From a virus, in IMG/VR virus record IMGVR_UViG_3300031851_000151, positions 1 to 26,230 of that record: a stretch of 26,230 bases of DNA. One strand, 5' to 3'. The notes under the pieces were generated by a model. It saw only the letters and a list, made by a program, of their open reading frames with translations, searched no databases and was not told the DNA's origin. The stretch's first letter is position 1; every line of letters starts with the position of its first letter. Below, in pieces: positions 1 to 7,197 of the stretch. The position numbers and the translations under genes are program-made.

Positions 1-148
1 CACCAATTACAAGTAAACTAAAAGCCGTTGACCAAACAAAACTTAATGTGGTCAGTAATTGTAATCTAACTGTTTTTGGTAATGCTCTAAGATCATTCTT
101 ACTGTCATCAAATAGAATGGTTGCCGTAGATATCATCCACTGTTTCAT
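1..148 (-). CDS. Hypothetical membrane protein, 3' end outside the window
   Basis: This is the first 49 codons of a gene that runs off the left edge. The ATG at 148 overlaps the TAA stop of the preceding 35-aa gene (ATGTAATG arrangement), so translational coupling is likely. The visible protein starts MKQWMISTATILFDDSK and then has a hydrophobic stretch (TTLSFVWSTAFSLLVIG) near residues 33-49, which looks like the start of a transmembrane helix. The family is not recognised. It is the third gene of the operon that begins behind the promoter near 847-875. Confidence 0.6.
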   Translation of the reverse strand, partial: MKQWMISTATILFDDSKNDLRALPKTVRLQLLTTLSFVWSTAFSLLVIG

Positions 149-255
149 TACATCACTCCTGCATGATTTGCCGACAGTACCATTCCGAATGTAAACATCA
201 GAATAATATAGATTATAGGCAAGTTGTCTAAAATCCACCATTTAAATTTTTTCAT
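148..255 (-). CDS. Small single-pass membrane protein, 35 aa
   Basis: The ORF encodes MKKFKWWILDNLPIIYIILM followed by FTFGMVLSANHAGVM: a basic and aromatic N-terminus, then one hydrophobic helix. An AAGGA Shine-Dalgarno lies 5 bases before the ATG. The ATG overlaps the TGA stop of the upstream 145-aa gene (ATGA) and the stop overlaps the start of the next gene, so three genes are chained by overlaps. The function is unknown. Tiny membrane proteins are common in phage early operons, where some alter host membrane functions, but nothing here shows which. Confidence 0.6.
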   Translation of the reverse strand: MKKFKWWILDNLPIIYIILMFTFGMVLSANHAGVM

Positions 256-689
256 TTTAATCCTTTCAACACATCTAATTCGTCCGCTTTTGGTTCTTCT
301 TCAGGCTCAGGCTCTTTTTCAAATTCTACATCTTTTGGTTCTTCACAAGGCATACCAGAATTATCAAACCAACGACCATCTGCCGTTACATGAAATTGTT
401 GCCAAAAACCGGTGCCGTCTGATCTTTTTCTTCTTACTCTTTTATTTTTAAGTGTTCCTTTGTATTCTTCTCCATACTTGCCTTGTAGCAATCTATACTT
501 GCCATTAATACCGCCGTAAATTCTATCAATGCAGATAGGATTACCTTCTGCATCTTCGCCACGTTGATTAGATATCAGTAGTTGTTTTTGTCCTGAAACA
601 TATTCAGGAGGTACATATTTTTCTTTTTTAGGTTCTTTAGGTTTTGCAATCTTTTTCAAATTTTCTAGTAATTCTTCTTTTCTGCTCAT
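252..689 (-). CDS. Hypothetical acidic/basic-patterned protein, 145 aa
   Basis: The family is not recognised. The N-terminus is lysine-rich and helical (MSRKEELLENLKKIAKPKEP). A central region rich in Gly, Tyr and aromatics follows (IYGGINGKYRLLQGKYGEEY, then GFWQQFHVTADGRWFD), and the C-terminus is a Glu/Pro-rich acidic tail. The start at 689 is preferred over the in-frame ATG at 695: AGGAG at 696-700 lies 6 bases from 689 but directly abuts 695. It is the first gene after a consensus sigma70-type promoter and a 140-base structured leader, so its expression may be controlled through that RNA. It is followed by two overlapping small membrane genes. Confidence 0.75.
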   Translation of the reverse strand: MSRKEELLENLKKIAKPKEPKKEKYVPPEYVSGQKQLLISNQRGEDAEGNPICIDRIYGGINGKYRLLQGKYGEEYKGTLKNKRVRRKRSDGTGFWQQFHVTADGRWFDNSGMPCEEPKDVEFEKEPEPEEEPKADELDVLKGLK

Positions 690-699
690 ATCCATCTCC

Positions 700-840
700 T
701 GATGTTAAACCGTTGTGTTGCTTTGAAATCTAGATGTTTCGTCGACTTATGGTTCGCATAAGTCTCTCCAATATTGACCCTAAAGGGGAACTAGTTAGAT
801 TGACAAATGACTAACACCCGTCCACAACACAACGGTTAAT
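700..840 (-). ncRNA. Structured leader RNA or small RNA, family not recognised
   Basis: Read on the minus strand, the predicted transcript begins near 840 and is closed almost at once by a perfect 13-bp stem: AACCGTTGTGTTG complements of 825-837 and 708-720. Inside are a GTTAG/CTAAC hairpin, a CCC-TTTA-GGG mini-hairpin and a perfect 8-bp hairpin (744-751 with 757-764, loop CGAAC on the minus strand). The stem ends about 8 bases before the AGGAG ribosome site of the 145-aa gene. This fits a multi-branched 5' regulatory RNA (riboswitch-like) or a separately processed small RNA. It does not match any riboswitch consensus I can recall. No tRNA cloverleaf is present. Confidence 0.6.
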
Positions 841-846
841 ACAATT

Positions 847-875
847 ATTATACCTTAGAATTGTTTTTTTGTCAA
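847..875 (-). promoter_or_regulatory. Consensus sigma70-type promoter
   Basis: On the minus strand TTGACA (875-870) and TATAAT (852-847) are both perfect consensus hexamers separated by 17 bases. The -35 overlaps the TGA stop of the upstream fusion gene (872-874). The start point would be near 840, just at the base of the structured leader RNA. It probably uses the host housekeeping sigma factor, so this operon is likely early. Confidence 0.85.
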
Positions 876-1642
876 CTGTCTCTACGTTCAATGTCTTCTT
901 CAATGCATTGATTACCGTATTGAACTTCCAGAATATGGCAGAACTGCGAGGATTGATTACTGCCTTTGTGCCATTCTTTCTTTTGAATTGTAGTAGTTTG
1001 GTGTTCTGTTAGTCTACATTTTTCTTCTATGTCAGACGATACATTTATTGTATCGACTACTACCTCACCTTTTAAACAATACCAATGCTCTGTTCTATGT
1101 TCATGTCTTTGCATTGATAAACTTTTGCCTGGTTCAATTATTAATTCTTTTATTTTATACCCTGGACGATCCTGTAACACTCTATACCAACCCCATGCTC
1201 TTTGTACTTTTGGTTGTTTCCAGTTTTCTAAAATTCTACTAGATGAATTAAGTTTATTATTGCCACCTACGCCAAATGCAAATTGTACTTTGTCTTTGTA
1301 GGTTTGCATTTCTGGTATATTGTCTTTATCTCTATCACCGCCATTAGCAAATATTATTTGTTGTCCGTTGCCAACAGTAGACATCAGTTTGAATATTGCT
1401 CCGCAGGCTGTATCATCACTGTCATCAAAACTTACTATTCCATCTACCATGGATAAGTTTTCTATAATTGCTTTTCTTTCTTTGAACGGCAAGAATGCTT
1501 GACCTTTTTTGCGAGATAACCATTGGTCACTGTTGATACCAACATACAACTCGTCTCCAAGTTGACGTGCTGATTTAAAATAACTGATATGTCCTGAATG
1601 TAGAGGATCAAATCCTCCGGTTACTAATACAATTTTCTTCAT
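872..1642 (-). CDS. Nucleotidyltransferase fused to mannose-6-phosphate isomerase-like cupin
   Basis: Two domains are visible in 256 aa. Residues 1-140 resemble the RfaE/TagD cytidylyltransferase-like family: the nucleotide-binding signature GGFDPLHSGH is at 9-18, and a SSSRI motif is near 133-137, where the family has its ISSTxIR-like segment. Residues 148-256 match the type II phosphomannose isomerase cupin found at the C-terminus of ManC: WGWYRVL, GYKIKELIIEPG, then metal-binding His at 180, 182 and 186 (QRHEHRTEHW), H225, and ILEVQYG near the end. It probably acts in sugar-nucleotide or surface-glycan metabolism. An AAAGG ribosome site lies 6 bases before the ATG. Each domain is recognisable; the substrate is not, and the fusion is unusual to me. 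Confidence 0.8.
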   Translation of the reverse strand: MKKIVLVTGGFDPLHSGHISYFKSARQLGDELYVGINSDQWLSRKKGQAFLPFKERKAIIENLSMVDGIVSFDDSDDTACGAIFKLMSTVGNGQQIIFANGGDRDKDNIPEMQTYKDKVQFAFGVGGNNKLNSSSRILENWKQPKVQRAWGWYRVLQDRPGYKIKELIIEPGKSLSMQRHEHRTEHWYCLKGEVVVDTINVSSDIEEKCRLTEHQTTTIQKKEWHKGSNQSSQFCHILEVQYGNQCIEEDIERRDS

Positions 1643-1661
1643 AGGATACCTTTCTAAAGTA

Positions 1662-2159
1662 TTATCCTACGTGTAAGCCAAACCATTTCTTAGTATCGTT
1701 GAGATACTTTTCCCAACGAGTATCAGCAAGTGAATACTCGAAGTTTTGAGTTTCGTGATTCAGTCCTATTCTGACTGCTCCGTTTTTCTCGTGAAAATTT
1801 TTAGCCATCAACGTAAGAGGTGATAAAGTTATTACTCTTTTAATCTGTTTAGAATCTCTAGCCATTTTTAATAAATGATCTATTATTGTCTTGCCTGCTC
1901 CTTTTGTATGACTCCATACTGTATATGCAATAGCAATACTTCCTGCAGGATCAGAAAACTTCTTAAGTTCATCAACACTTTTTGGAACAAACTTACAATG
2001 TGCTATACAAACCACAGATGCATATTCGCCTTTGTCGTCTACTAGAGCATAAATTTCTCTGCCTCTAGTTTCAGAATTTCTAAATGCTAATGACAATTCT
2101 GGTCTAACTGGGTCTTGTTCTATATCTATTACATCTATTTTTTGGAATTTAAATGCCAT
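1662..2159 (-). CDS. GNAT-like acetyltransferase-fold protein
   Basis: This 165-aa protein shows features of the GNAT fold: a strand reading SIAIAYTVWSHTKGAGKTII near residues 73-92 resembles the acetyl-CoA pyrophosphate-binding region (strand, then Gly-rich turn, then helix), followed by VITLSPLTLMAKNFHEKNGA, which resembles the late GNAT segment where a helix leads to the Asn-Gly-Ala turn. The substrate cannot be told. Its ATG overlaps the sufB stop by one base (TAATG), so it is probably translated by coupling to sufB. The pairing with sufB may mean shared timing rather than a shared pathway. Confidence 0.5.
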   Translation of the reverse strand: MAFKFQKIDVIDIEQDPVRPELSLAFRNSETRGREIYALVDDKGEYASVVCIAHCKFVPKSVDELKKFSDPAGSIAIAYTVWSHTKGAGKTIIDHLLKMARDSKQIKRVITLSPLTLMAKNFHEKNGAVRIGLNHETQNFEYSLADTRWEKYLNDTKKWFGLHVG

Positions 2160-3607
2160 TATCCTACAGATCCTTCCATGCTGACTTCCAAAAGTTTGTT
2201 GGCTTCAACGGCAAACTCCATAGGAAGTTTTTGAAAAACTTCTTTGCAGAAACCTGATACCAATAAATTTGTTGCATCTTCTTCAGTTAATCCTCTCTGT
2301 CTACAATAAAATAATTGTTCTTCATCTATCTTAGATGTTGTTGCTTCGTGATTACAGTTACTAGTATTACTGTTGTTTTCTATATAAGGTATTGTGTTTG
2401 CTGAACATTCATTACCCATCATTAATGAATCACAAGCAGTAAAATTCTTTGCCTTGTCGGCAGACTTTAATACTTTGACCAATCCTCTGTATGTGTTTGA
2501 TGACTTGCCTGCAGAAATACCTTTTGAGATTATTGTACTTCTAGTATTTTTACCTATGTGTATCATTTTAGTACCTGTATCTGCTTGTTGATGACCGTTT
2601 GTAAGAGCAACTGAATAAAATTCTCCTATCGAGTTATCACCTTTTAGTATACAAGAAGGATACTTCCATGTCAATCTACTTCCTGTCTCAAATTGTGTCC
2701 AAGTTATGCGAGAACTATGACCTTTACATAGTCCTCTTTTGGTAACAAAGTTATAAATTCCGCCTTTGCCTGTGACAGGATCACCTGGATACCAGTTTTG
2801 TATTGTTGAATATTTTATTTCTGCATTGTCCATGGCAATTAATTCTACATTGGCGGCGTGTAATTGATTTTCATCTCTCATTGGTGCTGTGCAACCTTCA
2901 AGATAACTTACACTACTGCCTTCATCTGCAACTATAAGTGTTCTTTCGAACTGTCCTGTGTTTGATGCATTTATTCTAAAGTATGTAGATAGTTCCATAG
3001 GACATTTTGTATTTTTTGGAATATAAACAAATGTGCCATCTGAGAATACTGCTGAATTAAGTGTGGCAAAGTAATTGTCTGAACGAGGTATTACACTACC
3101 TAAATACTTTTTAACTAATTCAGGGTGATTGTTTACTGCTTCTGAGAACGAACAAAATATTATACCTTTTTTTGCAAGTTCTCCGTGAAATGTAGTGGCA
3201 ACAGACACAGAATCAAATACTGCATCAACGGCCACTCCTGCTAGTTTGGCACGTTCTCCTAATGGTATTCCTAATCGTTCAAAATCTTTTTTAATCTCTG
3301 GATCCACTTCGTCATAACTTGCAGGACCTTTCTTTGGAGCAGAATAATAACTGATAGATTGATAATCTATGGGATTGATATCAAGTGTTGACCAATCGGG
3401 TTCTACCATTTTTGTCCAACGTCTGTATGACTTTAGTCTATAATCAAGCAACCATTGAGGTTCTTTCTTAATTTTTGATAATCTTGTTACAATTTCTTCG
3501 TTGATACCTGGTTCGAACGTTTCGCTTTCGACATTCGTGACAAACCCTGCACTATATTCTTGCTCTAATCTTTGCTCTACTTTTTTTCTATCTTTAATTT
3601 CTGGCAT
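2159..3607 (-). CDS. sufB: Fe-S cluster assembly scaffold SufB
   Basis: This full-length SufB (482 aa; E. coli about 495) is the scaffold subunit of the SufBCD Fe-S cluster assembly complex in the cytoplasm. The C-terminal half is nearly textbook: [91 protein letters not shown] and a terminal EGSVG. By hand alignment to E. coli SufB from memory, C239 matches C254, C392 matches C405, and H420-E421 match H433-E434, the residues implicated in cluster assembly, so it looks functional. No sufC, sufD, sufS or sufE is present in the window, so it would have to work with host partners. A TTAAATA motif ends 6 bases before the ATG. Confidence 0.95.
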   Translation of the reverse strand: MPEIKDRKKVEQRLEQEYSAGFVTNVESETFEPGINEEIVTRLSKIKKEPQWLLDYRLKSYRRWTKMVEPDWSTLDINPIDYQSISYYSAPKKGPASYDEVDPEIKKDFERLGIPLGERAKLAGVAVDAVFDSVSVATTFHGELAKKGIIFCSFSEAVNNHPELVKKYLGSVIPRSDNYFATLNSAVFSDGTFVYIPKNTKCPMELSTYFRINASNTGQFERTLIVADEGSSVSYLEGCTAPMRDENQLHAANVELIAMDNAEIKYSTIQNWYPGDPVTGKGGIYNFVTKRGLCKGHSSRITWTQFETGSRLTWKYPSCILKGDNSIGEFYSVALTNGHQQADTGTKMIHIGKNTRSTIISKGISAGKSSNTYRGLVKVLKSADKAKNFTACDSLMMGNECSANTIPYIENNSNTSNCNHEATTSKIDEEQLFYCRQRGLTEEDATNLLVSGFCKEVFQKLPMEFAVEANKLLEVSMEGSVG

Positions 3608-3613
3608 ACATCA

Positions 3614-3621
3614 TATTTAAC
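3614..3621 (-). promoter_or_regulatory. Possible late-type promoter of sufB
   Basis: GTTAAATA ends 6 bases before the sufB ATG at 3607, predicting a near-leaderless transcript. It includes the stop of the 49-aa gene, so chance cannot be excluded. Confidence 0.45.
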
Positions 3622-3766
3622 CCTGCCATGGCCATGGCTTATTACGTTCTTGTTCCTTGTTTTTGTCTCTTTCTATCTTATTGATCACAAGATAGACGAT
3701 CGTACCACCTATTGCTATTGCACACAGGCCGACCGCCAACATACCAAATCCGTCTGCTACTGTCAT
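3617..3766 (-). CDS. Small single-pass membrane protein, 49 aa
   Basis: The protein starts MTVADGFGMLAVGLCAIAIG, continues with a hydrophobic helix to about residue 30, and ends in a charged tail (KIERDKNKEQERNKPWPWQG). The start at 3766 is chosen because AAGGAG sits 4 bases upstream and the ATG overlaps the stop of the previous gene (ATGA). A longer in-frame start at 3808 has no comparable site and would overlap that gene by 46 bases. A short N-terminal tail outside and a long basic/acidic tail inside is one possible topology. Function unknown. Confidence 0.65.
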   Translation of the reverse strand: MTVADGFGMLAVGLCAIAIGGTIVYLVINKIERDKNKEQERNKPWPWQG

Positions 3767-4047
3767 AAACTCCTTTCTTCTATTTTTGTTTGTTTTTCTG
3801 GATCCCAAATATAATGATGTGGATGTGCTTTTGGTCTCACAATTCTAATTTTGTCCATATGGTCATGTGCATCGTCTATATTGTCAAAACGTGCAACAAC
3901 TAACTCATCCTGGATACGTGGAATATACCATACTTCGTACATTTTCTTTGTCCTTTCCTTTTTGTGTAGTCTTGATTGCTTAAGACCAATGGCCAATATC
4001 TTTTCGTCTTCTTCTATTGCTTCATGGAAATATCTTTTTTTGGTCAT
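3763..4047 (-). CDS. Conserved-looking hypothetical protein, 94 aa
   Basis: The family is not assigned. The start at 4047 (MTKKRYFHEAIEED) is preferred because AGG lies 4 bases upstream and it begins just after the stop of the preceding gene; an in-frame ATG at 4059 would overlap it. The second half is more protein-like and may be the conserved core: MYEVWYIPRIQDELVVARFD, then DAHDHMDKIR and RPKAHPHHYIWDP, a pattern like small alpha/beta proteins carried by T4-like marine phages. An internal ATG at 3942 also has a GGA-rich upstream sequence, so a 59-aa product is possible. Stop overlaps the next start. Confidence 0.6.
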   Translation of the reverse strand: MTKKRYFHEAIEEDEKILAIGLKQSRLHKKERTKKMYEVWYIPRIQDELVVARFDNIDDAHDHMDKIRIVRPKAHPHHYIWDPEKQTKIEERSL

Positions 4048-4048
4048 C

Positions 4049-4273
4049 TTACCTGGCATTTTTCTTTTCCATTAATATTTGTTTTGGTGTTTTGCTACCC
4101 GGTTCTAGTTTAATAAGTCTACAACTGAATAACTTCTTCTTACCTTTGCTTGTTTGTAGCACAGGTTGTCCATGCTCATCAATTGATATTGATTTTATCT
4201 TTGTTTGTACGTTTCTAAAACGTCCAACAGATATCATATCACCTGCTTTGATTGTTAGTTTATATTCACGCAT
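4049..4273 (-). CDS. Small hypothetical beta-rich protein, 74 aa
   Basis: The sequence MREYKLTIKAGDMISVGRFR, followed by NVQTKIKSISIDEHGQPVLQ and KKKLFSCRLIKLEPGSKTP, alternates strands and turns and suggests a small beta-barrel-like domain, possibly nucleic-acid binding, but no family is recognised. An AGGA lies 4 bases from the ATG, and the ATG overlaps the end of the HNH-like gene by 8 bases. It may be a tail gene of the ParB/nuclease operon that begins at 6433, as no promoter is seen between them. Confidence 0.65.
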   Translation of the reverse strand: MREYKLTIKAGDMISVGRFRNVQTKIKSISIDEHGQPVLQTSKGKKKLFSCRLIKLEPGSKTPKQILMEKKNAR

Positions 4274-4793
4274 TGTATCCTATCATTTTAAAATGATCCT
4301 CCAGAGTGTAAGTTTCAAAGTCTATCACATCACCTCGTACACTTTTAATAGTTTTATTGAATCCTGCTAACTGATATCGTTTAAAAGGATATTCCCACGT
4401 TGCACCGTGTTGCCAATCAGTTTCTAAGATATGCTTATCACTATCATTAATCATACACAATGGCATCTGCAATACAACTTCTGCTGAAATCTTATCATGC
4501 AAGTATGCATTAATAATTTTATTCTGTGGTATTACGTGTTCTAGGTGTCCTTTTTCAATATTCGTTGCTTTATAGTGAGAACCTTGTGGTGCAAGTTTTT
4601 TTTGCATAGTTCTAATATAAAGTATTAATGATGATCTGATATGTTTCTTTGTAGGTGCAGACCAATTGTTAGAAAATAAATCTTTCTTCATGTGATCTAT
4701 ATAATCTGCAAGTTCATTTAAATGAGGTTTATCTGTGCTTTCGAACTTAATCTCTGGCAAAGAAATAATATCTAGTTGTTGTACATTAAACAT
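4266..4793 (-). CDS. Possible HNH-type nuclease (DUF1524-like motif)
   Basis: This 175-aa protein contains GHLEHVIPQNKIINAYL near residues 82-98, which resembles the (D/E)H-hydrophobic-hydrophobic-P motif of HNH/DUF1524 domains, followed about 15 residues later by MPLCMINDSDKHILE, where the family typically has a conserved Asn-containing segment. The match is short, so the nuclease call is tentative. GGAG and GAG sites precede the ATG, which overlaps the end of the PD-(D/E)XK-like gene by 8 bases. It is the third gene of a tightly overlapped set with a ParB/DGQHR protein and a restriction-endonuclease-like protein, which supports a DNA-related role. Confidence 0.45.
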   Translation of the reverse strand: MFNVQQLDIISLPEIKFESTDKPHLNELADYIDHMKKDLFSNNWSAPTKKHIRSSLILYIRTMQKKLAPQGSHYKATNIEKGHLEHVIPQNKIINAYLHDKISAEVVLQMPLCMINDSDKHILETDWQHGATWEYPFKRYQLAGFNKTIKSVRGDVIDFETYTLEDHFKMIGYNA

Positions 4794-5352
4794 TTTTTAC
4801 TCGTTCTCCATTTTTAAACCAAATAATATCATTTGTATCTACATATTCTAATACTTCTTTAACTGACATATAGATTGCTAATCTACCACCTGGTTTGTTT
4901 TGTTTCAATGTTTTGTATTCGTTTACTTTTTTGTCAAATAGTGGATGTAACTTTTTTATGTGTTCTTTGCTTATCCAATAACTCGCAATAGGTATAGCAT
5001 CTCCGTTTTTGTGAAACAGTGAATGACCAAATCCTTCGAAGTCGTATAACTTTTTGATGTCATCTGTTTTACTCATATCAAACATCGCAGACTGCCAATT
5101 ATTAATGCTGGGTACTTTTTCAAATTGACTGCTTTTTAGTTCAATGTTTTTATATCCTTCATCCTCTGCTTTAGCATCTTCACCTTTCCTGCCAGGAGTT
5201 TTTTCAATGCTAGATAGTATTTGCCGTAATTCAACAACTTGCATCAATTCACGATACCCGTAATTGTCTAACGGATTTATACCTGTTGACTTTCTAAAAT
5301 CTGCAAGTTTCTTAAGTCCATCTACTAAATTTGCAACGTCTTCGCTAGTCAT
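4786..5352 (-). CDS. PD-(D/E)XK restriction-endonuclease-like protein
   Basis: The protein is 188 aa from the preferred start at 5352 (MTSEDVANLVDGLKK). A candidate catalytic core is GRKGEDAKAEDEGYKNIELK at residues 54-73: acidic residues D59/D64 and the E71-L72-K73 triad fit the D...(D/E)-x-K pattern of this nuclease fold, with E35 and E41 in the preceding helix as a possible extra metal ligand. The start at 5352 overlaps the ParB-like gene by 8 bases; longer in-frame starts up to 5418 would overlap by 74 bases. The substrate is unknown. It may cut host or competitor DNA, or act with its two neighbours as one system. Confidence 0.5.
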   Translation of the reverse strand: MTSEDVANLVDGLKKLADFRKSTGINPLDNYGYRELMQVVELRQILSSIEKTPGRKGEDAKAEDEGYKNIELKSSQFEKVPSINNWQSAMFDMSKTDDIKKLYDFEGFGHSLFHKNGDAIPIASYWISKEHIKKLHPLFDKKVNEYKTLKQNKPGGRLAIYMSVKEVLEYVDTNDIIWFKNGERVKNV

Positions 5353-6433
5353 GTTTTCTCGATAGGTATTTGTTAAATGCCGTTTGTGCCTCTGAGTCTG
5401 GAGCAACATCTCCATCAAATAATTTCAGTGTGACATTTGGCATATAACTTGGTTCAAACAAATCATCTTCAATTAAATGTACTTCTCTCAACATATGACC
5501 CATTGCCACTGGTGCGTCCCAACCAACACCGTTTGCGTATTGCCATTGTTTCTTTGTTGCTGAATGTATTAGTGTAGCACTTGGACAAACTTTCTTTGCT
5601 GATTCGAGCATCTTAACCATCCAGTCTGCAGGTAATCGTTTAAGTCTTTTTGCTTCAGCACCCATTTGATACTGTTTCATTAATCCAATAAACAAACCTT
5701 GATTAATTTCTCCTCCGTCCTCGTCTCCATACACAGTTTTGATTGCCTCGAGAGCATTAAACAATCCTTCGTCGCCGGCCATTTTCATTCCTTTGTATGC
5801 GTAATCAAAATGTGAGAAGTAGTGTTTGTTAGGTCCACATTTTCCTGTAGACTTACGAACTCTCTTTGGCTCTAAATCAATAGAGCATTTATCAAATATC
5901 TCTTGAACTTTATGTGCTGTCAACACTCTTTCTGTTTCAGTTTCACCCATTTTGTATCTGTGTAATAGACATCTGTGAATCTCTTCTGTACCTGCTCGTA
6001 GAATACCTGAATCATTTACAATCTCGAATGCTTCTGCATCAAAGGCCGGCTCATCTGTTTCTACTATTGTTACTGGTATTTCGTTATAACCTAACAATGA
6101 TAGAGCAACTGCTCTGTGTTGTCCATCGAATATATACAGTCTTTCACTGTCAGAACGTCTAACTGCTGAAACAGGAGTACACACTCTTGGATCAAACTTT
6201 TTCATTATGTTCATCACGTGTCCTGCTCGTACATCTCGTTGAACAGAGTAGTTGAATGCAAAATCTTTTAGTGGGTGTGCTTCTGTACCCAGTGGTAATG
6301 TTCTACCTTTTGCTATTTGATTTTTTAAATTAACTTTTGCTTCTGCAAATCTTTTGGAAAAATTTGGCACATCTTCTGGTGCTTCTTTTTGAACTTCTGC
6401 GACGACGTCGAGAAGCAGTTTGACATTACTCAT
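5345..6433 (-). CDS. ParB/DGQHR-domain protein
   Basis: This 362-aa protein has a clear ParB-like N-terminal core: VQRDVRAGHVMNIMKKFDP (about 64-82) and then LYIFDGQHRAVALSLLGYNE with the DGQHR signature at 103-107, followed by IPVTIVE. ParB-fold proteins bind or hydrolyse nucleotides; DGQHR members include DndB, the regulator of DNA phosphorothioation, as well as phage-borne ParB-like nucleases. The remaining 230 residues are unassigned. AAGGAG lies 6 bases before the ATG and a strong host-type promoter is 79 bases upstream. It heads the operon with PD-(D/E)XK-like and HNH-like genes. Confidence 0.8.
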   Translation of the reverse strand: MSNVKLLLDVVAEVQKEAPEDVPNFSKRFAEAKVNLKNQIAKGRTLPLGTEAHPLKDFAFNYSVQRDVRAGHVMNIMKKFDPRVCTPVSAVRRSDSERLYIFDGQHRAVALSLLGYNEIPVTIVETDEPAFDAEAFEIVNDSGILRAGTEEIHRCLLHRYKMGETETERVLTAHKVQEIFDKCSIDLEPKRVRKSTGKCGPNKHYFSHFDYAYKGMKMAGDEGLFNALEAIKTVYGDEDGGEINQGLFIGLMKQYQMGAEAKRLKRLPADWMVKMLESAKKVCPSATLIHSATKKQWQYANGVGWDAPVAMGHMLREVHLIEDDLFEPSYMPNVTLKLFDGDVAPDSEAQTAFNKYLSRKHD

Positions 6434-6511
6434 ATTATTCTCCTTGGTATATTAATATGTGCTATTCAAAGCAGAATTCCTGCAATAGGATAAACTCTAA
6501 ATAACAGTCTA

Positions 6512-6539
6512 ATTATAACACTATTTGAGTATTTGTCAA
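6512..6539 (-). promoter_or_regulatory. Consensus sigma70-type promoter of the ParB/nuclease operon
   Basis: On the minus strand TTGACA (6539-6534) and TATAAT (6517-6512) are perfect hexamers with a 16-base spacer. The start point would be near 6505, giving a leader of about 70 bases before the ATG at 6433. The promoter sits just after the lipoprotein stop (6544), so this operon is transcribed separately from the nuclease pair upstream. Confidence 0.8.
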
Positions 6540-6543
6540 GACT

Positions 6544-6741
6544 TTAAAACGTACATTTTACTTGTCCACCTGGTTTGGTAATATCTTTTACCTGGTCGAC
6601 AATGCCTTGTTTGTCTTCTTTTGTATCTGATTCTGATTGTTTTTCTTGTTTAGGAACTTGAAATTCTACTGTAGGTTCTACACCACAATCATTAACTTGA
6701 CAGGCTGTGAGTAGTAAGAACAGTAATAACCACTTATGCAC
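6544..6741 (-). CDS. Small predicted lipoprotein, 65 aa
   Basis: The N-terminus (MHKWLLLFLLLTAC) has a basic residue, a hydrophobic stretch and a lipobox LLTAC, with Cys at residue 14 as the expected lipidation site. The mature part is short, charged and probably disordered (KQEKQSESDTKEDKQ), ending GGQVKCTF. The start is a GTG at 6741 that overlaps the nuclease stop by 8 bases; no strong ribosome site is seen, so translation is probably coupled. Phage lipoproteins are often spanins (o-spanin) or superinfection-exclusion factors; an o-spanin is plausible from size and layout, but no i-spanin partner is identified. Confidence 0.6.
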   Translation of the reverse strand: MHKWLLLFLLLTACQVNDCGVEPTVEFQVPKQEKQSESDTKEDKQGIVDQVKDITKPGGQVKCTF

Positions 6742-7168
6742 CTAATTTTTTTCTGTTCTTAAGGTGTTGTCCTTCGACTAGGTCTTTGTTTTGTCCGTAG
6801 TAGGCAACTGCATAACCTTTTTTACACATTTCCATATTGACATTTTTACCATCAACAAATATTTCACCCAGGATACGACCAAACTTACCAGTCTCTTCAC
6901 CTTTGTGTGTTTTGATTGTTTTCTTAGTGCCTTTGGCTAGTGCTTCTTGTAGGAACTTTTTAGACATGAGTCCGTATTTCTTTTCAACTAGATCTCTTGT
7001 TCTACTTTCGGGTGTGTCTATACCGAACAGTCTAACTCTGCTTTTATATTTGATATCAAATCCTAAATCAATCATTACATCGATAGTATCTCCGTCAACA
7101 ATTTTTACTACTTTGTCTATACGATAACTGAAGTCTGTAGGATCACCTAGTTTTGCCTGCTTTGCCAT
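6734..7168 (-). CDS. Staphylococcal-nuclease (thermonuclease) family protein
   Basis: This 144-aa protein is a clear TNase/SNase domain, a calcium-dependent phosphodiesterase fold. It shows VVKIVDGDTIDV (20-31), YKSRVRLFGIDTPESR (41-56), GKFGRILGEIFVDGKNVN (95-112) and GYAVAYYGQ. By motif, D25, R46, D51, E54 and R98 match the catalytic D21, R35, D40, E43 and R87 of the staphylococcal enzyme, so it should be active. No clear signal peptide is visible, so a cytoplasmic role such as host DNA breakdown is likely; similar nucleases occur in cyanophages. An AATAAATA late-type motif ends 8 bases before the ATG. Confidence 0.9.
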   Translation of the reverse strand: MAKQAKLGDPTDFSYRIDKVVKIVDGDTIDVMIDLGFDIKYKSRVRLFGIDTPESRTRDLVEKKYGLMSKKFLQEALAKGTKKTIKTHKGEETGKFGRILGEIFVDGKNVNMEMCKKGYAVAYYGQNKDLVEGQHLKNRKKLGA

Positions 7169-7176
7169 TATGTATG

Positions 7177-7184
7177 TATTTATT
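7177..7184 (-). promoter_or_regulatory. Late-type promoter of the thermonuclease gene
   Basis: AATAAATA (7 of 8 to TATAAATA) ends 8 bases before the ATG at 7168, predicting a leader of about 2 bases. No ribosome site is seen. Confidence 0.55.
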
Positions 7185-7197
7185 GAAAAGTGGTAAT

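Noticed and set aside
700-840. tRNA or second tmRNA
   Set aside because: No cloverleaf, anticodon arm or CCA end can be drawn; the 13-bp closing stem is too long for an acceptor stem.
4282-4297. Perfect 16-bp palindrome ATCATTTTAAAATGAT as an operator
   Set aside because: It lies inside the end of the HNH-like coding region, away from any promoter, and AT-rich palindromes of this size arise easily.
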